In this document: positions 34,640 to 44,103 of the stretch, piece after piece
Layout: each line of letters starts with the position of its first letter
Position numbering within the stretch: the first letter of the stretch is position 1
Assembly: GCA_019244295.1 (NCBI GenBank)
Contig: JAFASX010000009.1
Location: forward strand, 1-64,000
Length of the DNA stretch: 64,000 bases
Origin: Pseudonocardia sp.
GTDB lineage: Bacteria; Actinomycetota; Actinomycetes; Mycobacteriales; Pseudonocardiaceae
Reading direction: 5' to 3'
Notes under the pieces: generated by a model
What the model saw: only the letters and a program-made list of their open reading frames with translations
The model's database searches: none
Told to the model about the DNA's origin: nothing
Made by a program: the position numbers and the translations under genes

Positions 34640-34851
34640 TTAGTGGGGTTCGGGCGTGTCGTGGGTGGGGTGCGGGGTGTGGTTCGCCGGCTGGGCGGTA
34701 GGTTTTGCCGGTGTTCTTGTACTGGCCGTTGAGTTTCTTTTTCGTGCGGTCCACACTGACCACCGGCGGCCAGGAACGCGGTCACGGTGTCGTGGATGTG
34801 CCGGAACTGGGCGTCCCGGTCGGGGTGGGAACTGTCCCGCACGGCCCAAAA
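34640..34851 (-). pseudogene. Remnant of an ISAzo13-type transposase gene
   Basis: On the minus strand one frame reads DSSHPDRDAQFRHIHDTVTA then FLAAGG. After a single-base frameshift it continues VVSVDRTKKKLNGQYKNTGK then TYRPAGEP, ending at TAA (34642-34640). This matches the central region of ISAzo13-family DDE transposases (HPDRDAQF..., VISVDTKKKELVG...) as I recall them. Both ends of the element are missing, no terminal repeats are visible, and the frame is broken, so it is a dead fragment. Confidence 0.8.
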
Positions 34852-34910
34852 CTAGGTTATTTCACGACAAGCCCTAACCACCGGTAAGGAGGGATACGGC
34901 CGCCGTACGG

Positions 34911-36296
34911 CTAGGGAGAGTCGCTTTGTGGGTCCCCACGGCGCAAGCGGGCCGCGACCGCTCGTGCTGCCGACAGCGCCGCGGCCCGGTCTATCCGAAT
35001 CGGCTCACCGTCGGCCAGCACCTGCTCCCCGGCCACCCATACATCCCGAACTAGTCGCCCGCTCGCCGCCCACACCAGGTTCGAGAGCAGCCCGGCATCG
35101 TCGTCCAGGTTTATGAAAGCCGGGTCATCGGTACCAATATGCACGAAGTCGGCCCATGCGCCGGGCTCCAGCGCACCGAGATCGTCCCGTCCGATCGCGG
35201 TCGCCCCGTGCCGGGTGACCAACAGCAGCAGGTCGGCCGCGGTGAGTGCGGCGGCGTCGAACGAGGCCAGCCGCGCCAGCTGCCCAGCCAGCCGAGCCTG
35301 GGCCCATAGATCCAGGTCGTCGGTCGAGGCTGGCCCATCGGTCCCCAGCGCCAGCGTCACCTTGGCCGCCCGCAGCGCGATCAGCGGCGCGGTGCCGGCG
35401 GCAAGCTTGGCGTTCGATCCCGGGCAGTGCGCGACCGCGACCCCGCGCTTGGCCAATAGCGTGATGTCCTCGGCATCCAGATGCACTCCGTGCGCGGCGA
35501 GCACTCGGCTATGTGGACCGCCGCCGAGCACGCCCAATGTCTCCAGCATTCGGGGCACCGAACCGTACTTGGCCCGCAGGGCGACGTCCTCACCGAGCGT
35601 CTCAGCCACGTGAATATGCAGCAGCGCACCACGCTCGCGAGCCGCCGTCGCGGTCACGGTCAACGCCTCGGCGGGCAGGGTGTACGCCGCGTGTGGACCG
35701 TAACCCAGCTCTACCCGTTCACCGGGACCGAATCGCAGTCCGTGGGTATCGATTCGCGCGGACACCGCGTCCAGCATCTGTCGCCAGGTGCCCAGTCGGC
35801 TCCAGCCGGGAGCGGAGATGATGCCAGGAGTGAGGATTACCCGAGAACCGGCGGTCAATACCGCATCGATCACCTCATCAGCGTAGAAATACATCTCGAC
35901 GCTCGTGGTTACGCCGGCACGCAGCAGCTCGGCGCAGCCAAGCAGCATGCCGGCGCGCACATCCGCGCCGGTCAGCCGAGCCTCTGCCGGCCACATCACC
36001 TCGGTGAGCCAGCGCATCAAAGGCAGGTCACCGCCCAGCCCACGCAACACGATCATCGGGGTATGGCAGTGAGCGTTGATCAGCCCTGGTACCAGCAGAC
36101 CAGGTAACCGGCGCACCTCCGCTGGCGCCGGTGGGGCTTGGGCTTCGGGGCCACACCAGGCGATTCGCCCCTCGACATCGACATCCAGAGCGCCGTCCCG
36201 AAGTACCGAGCAGGAGGGGTCACACGGCAGTACCACCGGCGCGGTGATCCGATGGGCGACTGGATTGGCTATTGCGCGGGCCGCGGCAACGGTCAT
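34911..36296 (-). CDS. Amidohydrolase (MTA/SAH deaminase or chlorohydrolase-like)
   Basis: A 461-residue metal-dependent hydrolase of the ATZ/TRZ group. The first metal-binding motif is LVPGLINAHCHTP (near residues 67-79). HIHVAET is near 227, GVAVAHCPGSNAKLAAG near 285 and LGTDGPASTDDLDLW (catalytic Asp) near 320. These are the marks of S-adenosylhomocysteine/methylthioadenosine or guanine-type deaminases. The exact substrate cannot be fixed. The ATG at 36296 overlaps the stop of the NYN gene by 4 bp. Confidence 0.88.
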   Translation of the reverse strand: MTVAAARAIANPVAHRITAPVVLPCDPSCSVLRDGALDVDVEGRIAWCGPEAQAPPAPAEVRRLPGLLVPGLINAHCHTPMIVLRGLGGDLPLMRWLTEVMWPAEARLTGADVRAGMLLGCAELLRAGVTTSVEMYFYADEVIDAVLTAGSRVILTPGIISAPGWSRLGTWRQMLDAVSARIDTHGLRFGPGERVELGYGPHAAYTLPAEALTVTATAARERGALLHIHVAETLGEDVALRAKYGSVPRMLETLGVLGGGPHSRVLAAHGVHLDAEDITLLAKRGVAVAHCPGSNAKLAAGTAPLIALRAAKVTLALGTDGPASTDDLDLWAQARLAGQLARLASFDAAALTAADLLLLVTRHGATAIGRDDLGALEPGAWADFVHIGTDDPAFINLDDDAGLLSNLVWAASGRLVRDVWVAGEQVLADGEPIRIDRAAALSAARAVAARLRRGDPQSDSP

Positions 36297-36934
36297 CGGC
36301 GGCTATCCAGCAGCGAACGCAGCGAGCGGAACGGTGGCAGCCACGCGCCCTCGTCAGGCAGCGTGTCGAGGGTAATCCGGGGCAGCGGTTCGCGGAACAC
36401 CCCTTCGATGTCCTCCAAGTCCAGAAAGTCGATCAGATCCGAGTTCTGGGCGAACGAGGCGTACTCGCGGAAACCGATCACGGTGACATCAATGCCGGCG
36501 TCTACCAGCTTCTCCAGCGGCGTGCGGAAGGCTCGGCCGTCACCGGAGGCCACTATGACCTCGGACAGATCGCCTTCTGCGCGCCGCAGCTCGATGTGCT
36601 GGAGCATGTTGGTGTCGATGTCGCTGTCCTCGGTGATCTTTGGTTTGGCGAACACCGCGAAGCCGACGTTGCGAAGCGCTTCCACCCACGGTCGCACCAC
36701 CTCGGTGCTGCCCGGCGTCACATTGGTGAACACACAGGCCTCGGCGAACCCATTGGTGCCCGCTCGGGCAAGCAACCATCGGCCTACCGCGTCGAAGCGC
36801 GGTCGGAACGCCGAGGTCGGCCGGGCGCCGAGCAGCGAGCCAAGGCTCATGTCCATGTTTGGCGCGTCCCAGACCAACAGGACCCGGTTCAGTGACCGCT
36901 CCAGCGGAGGCTCCAGCAGCTCGGTGTCGCTCAT
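36293..36934 (-). CDS. NYN (PIN-like) domain protein, Rv0207c-like
   Basis: A 213-residue protein with the PIN-like NYN nuclease fold. It has an N-terminal Asp in VLLVWDAPNMDMSLGSLLG (near residue 24), DSDIDTNMLQHIEL (near 110) and VIVASGDGRAFRTPLEKLVD (near 133). Together these supply the acidic metal-binding cluster. Such proteins act on RNA in several lineages, but the target here is unknown. It lies upstream of the amidohydrolase and downstream of trmB, the same neighbourhood as mycobacterial Rv0207c-Rv0208c. Confidence 0.87.
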   Translation of the reverse strand: MSDTELLEPPLERSLNRVLLVWDAPNMDMSLGSLLGARPTSAFRPRFDAVGRWLLARAGTNGFAEACVFTNVTPGSTEVVRPWVEALRNVGFAVFAKPKITEDSDIDTNMLQHIELRRAEGDLSEVIVASGDGRAFRTPLEKLVDAGIDVTVIGFREYASFAQNSDLIDFLDLEDIEGVFREPLPRITLDTLPDEGAWLPPFRSLRSLLDSRR

Positions 36935-37048
36935 GCAGCGACCCTAACGCCTTGCTGTGACAGAAAAGCCGCCGCGCGGGGCTCGAAACCCAGCGCATCG
37001 GTGTGGCTTTGCCTCGGCTGGCGGCGGGAGAGCTTGTGGCGCCGAGTT

Positions 37049-37747
37049 TCACGTACGTCTGTAGATGAGGTCAAGGACAGTCCTACCCTCGGCGGTGGCT
37101 CGTTGCTCGAACTTGGTGAGTGGTCGCCAGCTCGGCCGGGGTGCCCAGCCGCCGTCGGCATCGGGATAGTGATTGCGCAGTCTCGGTTCGGCTTCACATA
37201 CCCGGCGCATCTGCTCGGCGTAATGCGCCCAGTCGGTGGCCAGATGCAGGGTGCCGCCCTTGCGCAGCCGGGAGGCCGCCAGCGCGACGAACGCCGGCTC
37301 GACCAGCCGCCGTTTGTGATGTTTGCGCTTGGGCCAGGGATCGGGGAAATACACGCGGATACCGGCGAGTGAATCCGGTTCGGTGTGCTCGTCGAGCAAC
37401 ACCATCGCGTCGCCCCTGACCAGCCGTAAGTTGGTCAGCTCGAGCGCGCGGATACGCATGAGTAGCTGGGCCAGCCCTGGCTGATACACCTCAACGGCGA
37501 GGTGATTGCGCTCGGGCGCGGCGGCAGCGAGTGCGGCGGTCGATTCGCCCATGCCTGAGCCGATTTCGAGCACTACCGGGGCATCCCGGCCAAACCAGCT
37601 AACCAGATCCAGCGGAGCGCTTAGGCCCGAGAGGTCGCGACCATACGTCGGCCACCAGGCTGCCCATGCATGCCGCTGGCCTTCGGTCATCCGGCCGCCA
37701 CGGTGCACAAAGCTGACCACTCGCCGTTCGTGCACCACCTTGCTCAC
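37049..37747 (-). CDS. trmB: tRNA (guanine-N7-)-methyltransferase
   Basis: A 232-residue SAM-dependent enzyme forming m7G46 in tRNA. The SAM-binding motif VVLEIGSGMGESTAALA is near residues 58-74. The TrmB signature IRVYFPDPWPKRKHHKRRL is near 130-148, and LHLATDWAHYAEQM near 165. The C-terminus (WRPLTKFEQRATAEGR) is also typical. ATG at 37747. Confidence 0.95.
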   Translation of the reverse strand: MSKVVHERRVVSFVHRGGRMTEGQRHAWAAWWPTYGRDLSGLSAPLDLVSWFGRDAPVVLEIGSGMGESTAALAAAAPERNHLAVEVYQPGLAQLLMRIRALELTNLRLVRGDAMVLLDEHTEPDSLAGIRVYFPDPWPKRKHHKRRLVEPAFVALAASRLRKGGTLHLATDWAHYAEQMRRVCEAEPRLRNHYPDADGGWAPRPSWRPLTKFEQRATAEGRTVLDLIYRRT

Positions 37748-37807
37748 CCCGGCACGATACGCCCTCGCGTACGGGCATCCGGGCCATCTGTCAGCGACGA
37801 TGGTGGC

Positions 37808-38038
37808 GTGAGTCGATCTCCCCTACCGGCCCGGCGCGCGACCAGTTCGGCGCGCCCGAGCTCGCCGCAAGCCCGGGTGGTGGCCTTGCTCGATCGGTAC
37901 TCCCCGAGCTGGACGGCCGAGCTGCCGGAGCTGGCTAGTGACCATTCGCCGGATTCAACGACGCTGTTGAAGCTCATGCGGGTCAGTATTGACGACGTCA
38001 TGGCGCGGCAGTCGATCCGCCGTGAGTCGGCCTCGTGA
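37808..38038 (+). CDS. Small hypothetical protein upstream of tldD
   Basis: A 76-residue soluble protein starting at GTG 37808 (SRSPLPARRATSSARPS, then RVVALLDRYSPSWTAELPEL). It has a basic N-terminus and a helical remainder (TTLLKLMRVSIDDVMARQS). No known domain is recognised. It ends 52 bp before tldD on the same strand and may be co-transcribed. The coding call rests on this context and on plausible composition. Confidence 0.5.
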   Translation: MSRSPLPARRATSSARPSSPQARVVALLDRYSPSWTAELPELASDHSPDSTTLLKLMRVSIDDVMARQSIRRESAS

Positions 38039-38090
38039 CGGGTGGAGTTGGCCCGAGCCTCAGGCGCCACGGCGAGTAAGTTAGCCTAAC

Positions 38091-39608
38091 GTGCGAATTG
38101 ATGATCGGATCGATGCCGAGTTTCGAGGGCTGCCGCTGGCCGGGCTCGCCGATGCCGCTCTGAGTACCGCCGCCGCGCTGGGCGCGGGTCATGCCGACGT
38201 GCGGGTCGAGCGGATCGCGCGGCAGGACCTTGTGCTGCGTGACGGGGCGGTAGCGGCCTGCGGTGATGAGCTCACCCTCGGCTTGGCCGTGCGTGTGATC
38301 GTGGACGGTACCTGGGGATTTGCCTCGACCCCGGCGCTGACCACAGGTGCGGCGGCGGCCACCGCAACTCGTGCGGCCGAGGTGGCGCGCACGTTGCGTG
38401 CGGTGAACCGTGAGCCTGTGGTGCGTGCCGAGGAACCGGTGCACGCCGGAGTCAGTTGGGTCTCCGACTACGAGATCGACCCGTTCAACGTGCCTACCCA
38501 GGACAAGATCGCGCTGCTGGCCGAATGGTCCGCCCGGCTGCTCGCGGCCGACGGTGTTGACCATGTGTGGGCGGCTTGCCCACAGGTCAAGGAGCAGAAG
38601 TTCTACGCTGACCTAGCGGGCACCTCAACCACGCAGCAACGGATTCGGCTGGAGCCACGCTTCGAGGCCACCGCGGTCGACCGGGCCGCCGGTCGCTTCG
38701 AGACCATGCGCACGCTGGCCCCGCCGGCTGGGCGGGGCTGGGAGTACGCCACCGGCACCGGGTGGGACTTCGACCGTGAGTTAGCCGAGGTGCCCGACCT
38801 GCTGGCGCAGCGGCTCAAAGCGCCGTCCGTTGAGCCCGGCCGCTACGACCTGGTGATCGATCCGACCAATCTGTGGTTGACCATCCATGAGTCGGTCGGG
38901 CATGCCACGGAGTATGACCGGGCGATCGGCTACGAGGCGGCCTACGCCGGTACCAGCTTTGCCACCCCTGATCAGCTCGGCACGCTGCGCTACGGCTCTG
39001 AACACATGCATGTCACCGGCGACCGCACCGTCAAGCACGGCTTGGCCACTATCGGCTACGACGACGACGGAGTGGCCACCACGCAGTGGGATCTGGTACG
39101 CGACGGCCTGCTGGTCGGCTACCAGCTCGACCGCACGTTCGCTCTCCGGCTCGGCCTGGCTCGCTCGAACGGCTGCGCGTTCGCCGACTCACCGCACCAC
39201 GTGCCCATCCAACGGATGGCCAACGTGTCGTTACAGCCAGATCCGCATCGGGATACCACCACCGAGGAACTCATCAGCGGGGTGGACCGGGGGATCTATG
39301 TGGTGGGCGACAAGTCCTGGTCGATCGACATGCAGCGGTACAACTTCCAGTTCACCGGCCAGCGGTTCTACCGTATCGAGCACGGTCGACTGGCCGGCCA
39401 GCTGCGCGACGTGGCATATCAGGCGACCACTACCGACTTTTGGGGTTCGCTGCGGGCGGTCGGCGGCCCGTCCAGCTGGCGGCTGTGCGGCGCGCTGAAC
39501 TGTGGCAAAGCCCAGCCCGGCCAGATCGCGGCGGTCAGCCACGGTTGCCCACCTGGGCTGTTCGAGCAGGTCAATGTCCTGAACGCGGTACGAGAAGCGG
39601 GCAAGTAG
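38091..39608 (+). CDS. tldD: Metalloprotease TldD
   Basis: A 505-residue subunit of the TldD/TldE protease. The zinc-binding motif HExxxH appears as HESVGHATEYDRA (near residues 266-278), with downstream CGALNCGKAQPGQ near the C-terminus. TldD/E heterodimers cleave unfolded peptides and mature some ribosomal peptides such as microcin B17. GTG start at 38091. tldE begins at the base after its stop. Confidence 0.95.
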   Translation: MRIDDRIDAEFRGLPLAGLADAALSTAAALGAGHADVRVERIARQDLVLRDGAVAACGDELTLGLAVRVIVDGTWGFASTPALTTGAAAATATRAAEVARTLRAVNREPVVRAEEPVHAGVSWVSDYEIDPFNVPTQDKIALLAEWSARLLAADGVDHVWAACPQVKEQKFYADLAGTSTTQQRIRLEPRFEATAVDRAAGRFETMRTLAPPAGRGWEYATGTGWDFDRELAEVPDLLAQRLKAPSVEPGRYDLVIDPTNLWLTIHESVGHATEYDRAIGYEAAYAGTSFATPDQLGTLRYGSEHMHVTGDRTVKHGLATIGYDDDGVATTQWDLVRDGLLVGYQLDRTFALRLGLARSNGCAFADSPHHVPIQRMANVSLQPDPHRDTTTEELISGVDRGIYVVGDKSWSIDMQRYNFQFTGQRFYRIEHGRLAGQLRDVAYQATTTDFWGSLRAVGGPSSWRLCGALNCGKAQPGQIAAVSHGCPPGLFEQVNVLNAVREAGK

Positions 39609-41051
39609 ATGGGTATCCTTTCGAGCTCGGAGCTGGTCGAGCGGGCGCTAGAGATCCCTGGCAAGGACACCGTCGGGCGAGTGGTGCTGGCCACCGAATC
39701 CAGCGAAGTGGCGCTGCGGTGGGCGAACAGCACGATGACCACCAACGGGCACAGCACCGTAGTGAGTTGGACAGTGATCTCGCTGGTGCGCCTGGGTGAT
39801 GCTCCCGGCGCGGTAGGCACTGGCGTGGTCAGCTCGTCGGCGCTGGTCACCGATCTGGCTCAGATCCAAGACGCGGTCATCGCCAGCGAGGCGGTTGCCC
39901 GGCAAGCCGGGCCGGCCCGAGACGTGATCGGGCTGCCGGAGCCGAGCGACGAAAACGGCGTGGGCTGGGCGGAGCCCGCCGGGCAGACCTCGATCAAGGT
40001 GTTCGACCGCCTCGCCGAGCAGCTGGGCGAGGCTTTCGCCAGTGCGCGCGGCGGGCATCTGATGCCCCGCGTGCTCTACGGGTTTGCCAGCCACGAAGTC
40101 GCCACTACCTGGCTGGGCACCTCGGCCGGAGTGCGGCGCAGGTGGGTCCAGCCGATCGGGTCGGTGGAGTTGAACGCCAAGTCGGCCGATTTGACCCGGT
40201 CGGCATGGGCTGGTCGTTCCGTGGCGACGCCGGAGGATTTCGCTGCCCTCGACGTGATCGGGCTCGACGCCGAGCTGGTCGATCGGCTCGGCTGGGGCCA
40301 GCGCCGGGTTGAGCTGCCGGCCGGACGTTACCCGACGATTCTGCCGCCGGCTGCCGTGGCCGATCTGATGATCTACATGTGCTGGGAGATGGCCGGGCGG
40401 CCCGCGTGTGAGGGACGCAGCGCCTTCTCCGCGCCGCCGGACTCCGGTCGACCGACTCGGGTCGGTGAGCGGCTCAGCGCACTGCCTCTGAGTTTGACCA
40501 GCGATCCCAACGCGGGGAACGGGCTGGCCTGTGCTCCGTTCCTGGTCACAACGCAGTCCAGCGACGAGATCAGCGTCTTCGACAACGGCGCGCGGCTGGG
40601 AAAGGTGAACTGGGTCGCCGAGGGAGTGCTGAGCGCGCTGGCGTACCCCAGGGCGGCGGCCGCCGAGCTGGGCACCGAATTCGCCGCGCCGCCTTCGAAC
40701 TTGATATTGACTGGTGGCTCGGACGCTTCGCTTGCGGACCTGGTGGCCGGTACTGAGCGTGTGCTGCTGCCGACTTGCCTGTGGTACATCCGCTTAGTTG
40801 ATCCCGCCACCCTGTTGCTTACCGGCCTGACCCGGGACGGCGTCTATCTGGTCGAGCGAGGTGAGGTGGTTGGTGAGGTGAACAATTTTCGGTTCAATGA
40901 GTCGCCGCTGGATCTCCTGCGTCGTGTGTCGGCTGTCACAAAGACCGAGCGCGCGCTGCCGAGGGAGTTCAAGGACGAGTTCACCCTGACCGCGATGCCG
41001 TCGGTGCTGGTGCCCGACTTCAACATGTCCTCGGTGAGTAAAGCGAACTAG
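39609..41051 (+). CDS. tldE: TldE/PmbA family subunit
   Basis: A 480-residue partner of TldD that shares its fold but lacks the HExxxH zinc motif, as expected. Conserved text includes ARGGHLMPRVLYGFASHEVA and TGLTRDGVYLVERGEVVG (C-terminal core). ATG at 39609 follows the tldD stop with no gap, implying translational coupling and equal amounts of both subunits. Confidence 0.93.
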   Translation: MGILSSSELVERALEIPGKDTVGRVVLATESSEVALRWANSTMTTNGHSTVVSWTVISLVRLGDAPGAVGTGVVSSSALVTDLAQIQDAVIASEAVARQAGPARDVIGLPEPSDENGVGWAEPAGQTSIKVFDRLAEQLGEAFASARGGHLMPRVLYGFASHEVATTWLGTSAGVRRRWVQPIGSVELNAKSADLTRSAWAGRSVATPEDFAALDVIGLDAELVDRLGWGQRRVELPAGRYPTILPPAAVADLMIYMCWEMAGRPACEGRSAFSAPPDSGRPTRVGERLSALPLSLTSDPNAGNGLACAPFLVTTQSSDEISVFDNGARLGKVNWVAEGVLSALAYPRAAAAELGTEFAAPPSNLILTGGSDASLADLVAGTERVLLPTCLWYIRLVDPATLLLTGLTRDGVYLVERGEVVGEVNNFRFNESPLDLLRRVSAVTKTERALPREFKDEFTLTAMPSVLVPDFNMSSVSKAN

Positions 41052-41296
41052 CAGCTATAGCTAATGATTTTACGCTCCGCGTTACTGGAGAACGTCGGCT
41101 GAATCGATCCGCTGGATCGCTTCTGTGAGTGATATGACAGTCACTTGGCGCTGTGGCGAGCTAGCTCTACCGCTAGCCTGGGCGACACACATTTTTCGGT
41201 AGCGCACCCGGGGCTCCTTGCAGTTGCCGCGGGTGCGTGCAGCCATTCCGCAAGACGGTTTGGCCACCGAGCTAGTGACCTAGGAGAGGCTACGAA

Positions 41297-43126
41297 ATGA
41301 CCGTCCGCGCTGTGCCCGGGCTCGATGACGAAGCGCCTGTGTCTAATGCGCGTCTTTTGGCGTGGGTTGAGGAAGTTGCTGAACTCACCGCGCCGGATCG
41401 CGTCGTCTGGTGTGATGGTTCACCGGCCGAGTGGGAGCGGATGACTGACCAGTTGGTGGGCGCTGGCACGTTCGTTCGGCTCAATAAAGACAAGATGCCC
41501 AACTCGTTCTGGTGCGCGTCCGATCCTGAGGACGTGGCCAGAGTCGAGGAGCGCACCTTCATCTGCACCGCCAAGCGGGACGACGCTGGACCGACGAACA
41601 ACTGGATGGACCCCGTCGAGATGAAGATGACCCTGAAGGGTCTCTTCCGAGGCTGCATGCGTGGCCGGACCATGTACGTGATCCCGTTTTGCATGGGACC
41701 GGTGGGTGCGGATGATCCGAAGCTCGGTGTCGAGATCACCGACTCGAAGTACGTCGTCGTGTCTATGCAGATCATGACCCGGATGGGTCCTGATGTGCTG
41801 AAGCTGTTCGAGACCGAGGCCGGCGATCGCTTCGTGCCGTGTCTGCACTCGGTCGGTGTTCCGCTGGAGCCGGGCCAGGCAGACGTAGCATGGCCGTGCA
41901 ACGCGACCAAGTACATCAGCCACTTCCCAGAGACTCGGGAGATCTGGAGTTTCGGTTCAGGTTATGGTGGCAACGCACTGCTGGGCAAGAAGTGTTATGC
42001 GTTGCGAGTTGCTTCAAACCTGGCGCATGACGAGGGTTGGCTGGCCGAACATATGCTGGTGCTCAAGCTGATCAGCCCGGAGGATAAGGCGTACTACATC
42101 GCGGCCGCTTTCCCATCGGCATGCGGTAAGACCAACCTGGCCATGCTGCAGCCGACCCTCCCGGGCTGGCGGGCGGAGACCGTCGGCGACGACATCGCCT
42201 GGATGCGGTTCGGCTCGGATGGCCGGCTCTACGCAACCAACCCCGAGTCCGGGTTCTTCGGGGTCGCGCCGGGTACGAATTGGTCGACCAACCCAAACGC
42301 CATGAAGACCATCGAGCGGGGAAATTCGCTGTTCACTAACGTGGCCCTCACCGATGACGGGGACGTGTGGTGGGAAGGACTTGAGGGCGACCCGCAACAC
42401 CTGACATCGTGGGCCGGCCAAGACTGGACGCCTGAGTCGGGCGCGCCCGCCGCGCATCCGAACTCGCGCTACACGACGCCTATCGCGCAGTGTCCGGTGA
42501 TCGCTCCAGAATGGGATGACCCTAATGGTGTGCCGATTTCCGCGATTATCTTCGGTGGCCGTCGGGCGGACACCGTGCCGCTGGTGACCGAGTCCCGAGA
42601 TTGGCGACACGGTACATTCATCGGCGCTACTTTATCCAGCGAGAAGACCGCCGCCGCCGCTGGCAAAGTCGGCGTGGTGCGTCGGGACCCAATGGCCATG
42701 CTGCCGTTCTTGGGCTATCACGTCGGGGATTACCTCCAACACTGGATTGGCATCGGCCAGGGCGCCGATGCCAGCAAGCTGCCCCGAATCTTCTATGTCA
42801 ACTGGTTCCGGCGTGGTGAGAACCGACGTTTCTTGTGGCCGGGCTTCGGTGAGAACAGTCGGGTGCTCAAGTGGATGATCGAACGCATCGAGGGTGTCGC
42901 GTCGGCCGTTGAGACGCCGATCGGATACGTGCCGACCGCGGCACATCTCGATTTGTCCGGGTTGGACACGCCGGCCGAGGATGTGGACGCCGCTTTAGCA
43001 TTCGATGCAGCCGAGTGGAAGGCCGAGCTGCCGCTCATCGAGGAGTGGTTCGCCCAGATCGGCGACCGGCTGCCCAGCTCGATGCGCGATGAGTTGGACG
43101 CGCTGCGTCAGCGGCTCGAGGCCTGA
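41297..43126 (+). CDS. pckA: Phosphoenolpyruvate carboxykinase (GTP)
   Basis: A 609-residue GTP-dependent PEPCK, full length. The P-loop (kinase-1a) is [16 protein letters not shown] (near residues 269-284). The reactive-cysteine P-loop is included, and [11 protein letters not shown] (kinase-2) follows. [14 protein letters not shown] substrate-binding text is near residue 112, and [16 protein letters not shown] near 197. It links oxaloacetate and PEP in gluconeogenesis or anaplerosis. ATG 41297 is behind TAGGAGAGG. The 245-bp leader shows no recognisable element. Confidence 0.96.
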   Translation: MTVRAVPGLDDEAPVSNARLLAWVEEVAELTAPDRVVWCDGSPAEWERMTDQLVGAGTFVRLNKDKMPNSFWCASDPEDVARVEERTFICTAKRDDAGPTNNWMDPVEMKMTLKGLFRGCMRGRTMYVIPFCMGPVGADDPKLGVEITDSKYVVVSMQIMTRMGPDVLKLFETEAGDRFVPCLHSVGVPLEPGQADVAWPCNATKYISHFPETREIWSFGSGYGGNALLGKKCYALRVASNLAHDEGWLAEHMLVLKLISPEDKAYYIAAAFPSACGKTNLAMLQPTLPGWRAETVGDDIAWMRFGSDGRLYATNPESGFFGVAPGTNWSTNPNAMKTIERGNSLFTNVALTDDGDVWWEGLEGDPQHLTSWAGQDWTPESGAPAAHPNSRYTTPIAQCPVIAPEWDDPNGVPISAIIFGGRRADTVPLVTESRDWRHGTFIGATLSSEKTAAAAGKVGVVRRDPMAMLPFLGYHVGDYLQHWIGIGQGADASKLPRIFYVNWFRRGENRRFLWPGFGENSRVLKWMIERIEGVASAVETPIGYVPTAAHLDLSGLDTPAEDVDAALAFDAAEWKAELPLIEEWFAQIGDRLPSSMRDELDALRQRLEA

Positions 43127-43161
43127 CTCCCATCGTCCCGTTCCCGAGTAGCCTGCGCCAG

Positions 43162-44103
43162 GTGTTGCGCTGGCTGCTGGTGACCGTGCTACTCGGCGTC
43201 ATCGGGATGCTGGCCGGTACCGGTACGGCCTGGGCGCACGCTGGAGGGCTGACCTCGTCCAGCAACGAGCCCGCGGTGCTGGGCCTTCAGCCGCCAGTAC
43301 CGGGGCTGGACGTGCGGGTGGTCGAGTTCGGTGCCCGGATTCGGTTGACCAACCACACCGGTGCGCGGGTAGCTGTGGTGCCGCCTCCCGGGACTGTGAT
43401 CAACTTGCTGCCGGTTGTGGCACCCGGCATGGCCGGCCTATGGTCCGATCCCCGAATCGCTGAGGCCGCGGCTCGGCCCCGCCCTCCGGATGACCGATTG
43501 GCTTGGCGGATCCCGCTGCTGGTCGGGGACGCTCCGGTCACCGTGCTGGGCGAGCAGCGTTGGCCGCCACCACCGCCCGCTGGGCTGTGGTGGCTGCTCA
43601 CCGCGTTGGCTGTGGCGGCGCCAGCGGTCCTAGTAGCGCTGGGCAGCCGCGACCAGAGCGAGGAGCAGCGAGCCGGGTGGAGCCTTGGCGCCCGGATCGT
43701 GTTGGCCGCCGCCACCCTGATACTGATTAGCGCGCACGTCATACACATCCTCGGTTCGGCTCTGGTGCCAGCCGAGGGTGCGCTGGTCTGGGTGTTCCTG
43801 AGCGCCGCCGGGTTCGCCGTCCTCGGGTGGCCGATCGGGCTGGTTGGGGTGTACACCACGCTGCGCGGCCAGCCGGCTGGTCCGCTGCTGTGCCTGGTGA
43901 CGGGCACCCTGATCGCCGTCATCATCAGCCCGGCTGACATATTCAGCTTCCATGACGCGGTCGTTCCCTTCGCCTGGGGCGCGGACTTCGATCGGGCTCT
44001 CATCGTGCTGAATGTGGGCGGGGGGCTCGGTGTGGTTTGCGCGGCCACCATCCTGATGCGCCGTGCCCCGGTCCCGGTCGCCGCGGAGGAACCGTGCGTA
44101 TGA
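43162..44103 (+). CDS. Secreted-then-polytopic membrane protein of unknown function
   Basis: A 313-residue protein. The N-terminal signal (LRWLLVTVLLGVIGMLAG to WAHA) is followed by an extracytoplasmic beta-type domain (about 35-135). Five hydrophobic helices follow (from about 140 to 305). The pattern resembles proteins paired with FEH-like membrane proteins or copper-handling loci, but no metal motif is clear. GTG at 43162. It overlaps the next gene by 4 bp (ATGA), so they are one unit. Confidence 0.75.
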   Translation: MLRWLLVTVLLGVIGMLAGTGTAWAHAGGLTSSSNEPAVLGLQPPVPGLDVRVVEFGARIRLTNHTGARVAVVPPPGTVINLLPVVAPGMAGLWSDPRIAEAAARPRPPDDRLAWRIPLLVGDAPVTVLGEQRWPPPPPAGLWWLLTALAVAAPAVLVALGSRDQSEEQRAGWSLGARIVLAAATLILISAHVIHILGSALVPAEGALVWVFLSAAGFAVLGWPIGLVGVYTTLRGQPAGPLLCLVTGTLIAVIISPADIFSFHDAVVPFAWGADFDRALIVLNVGGGLGVVCAATILMRRAPVPVAAEEPCV

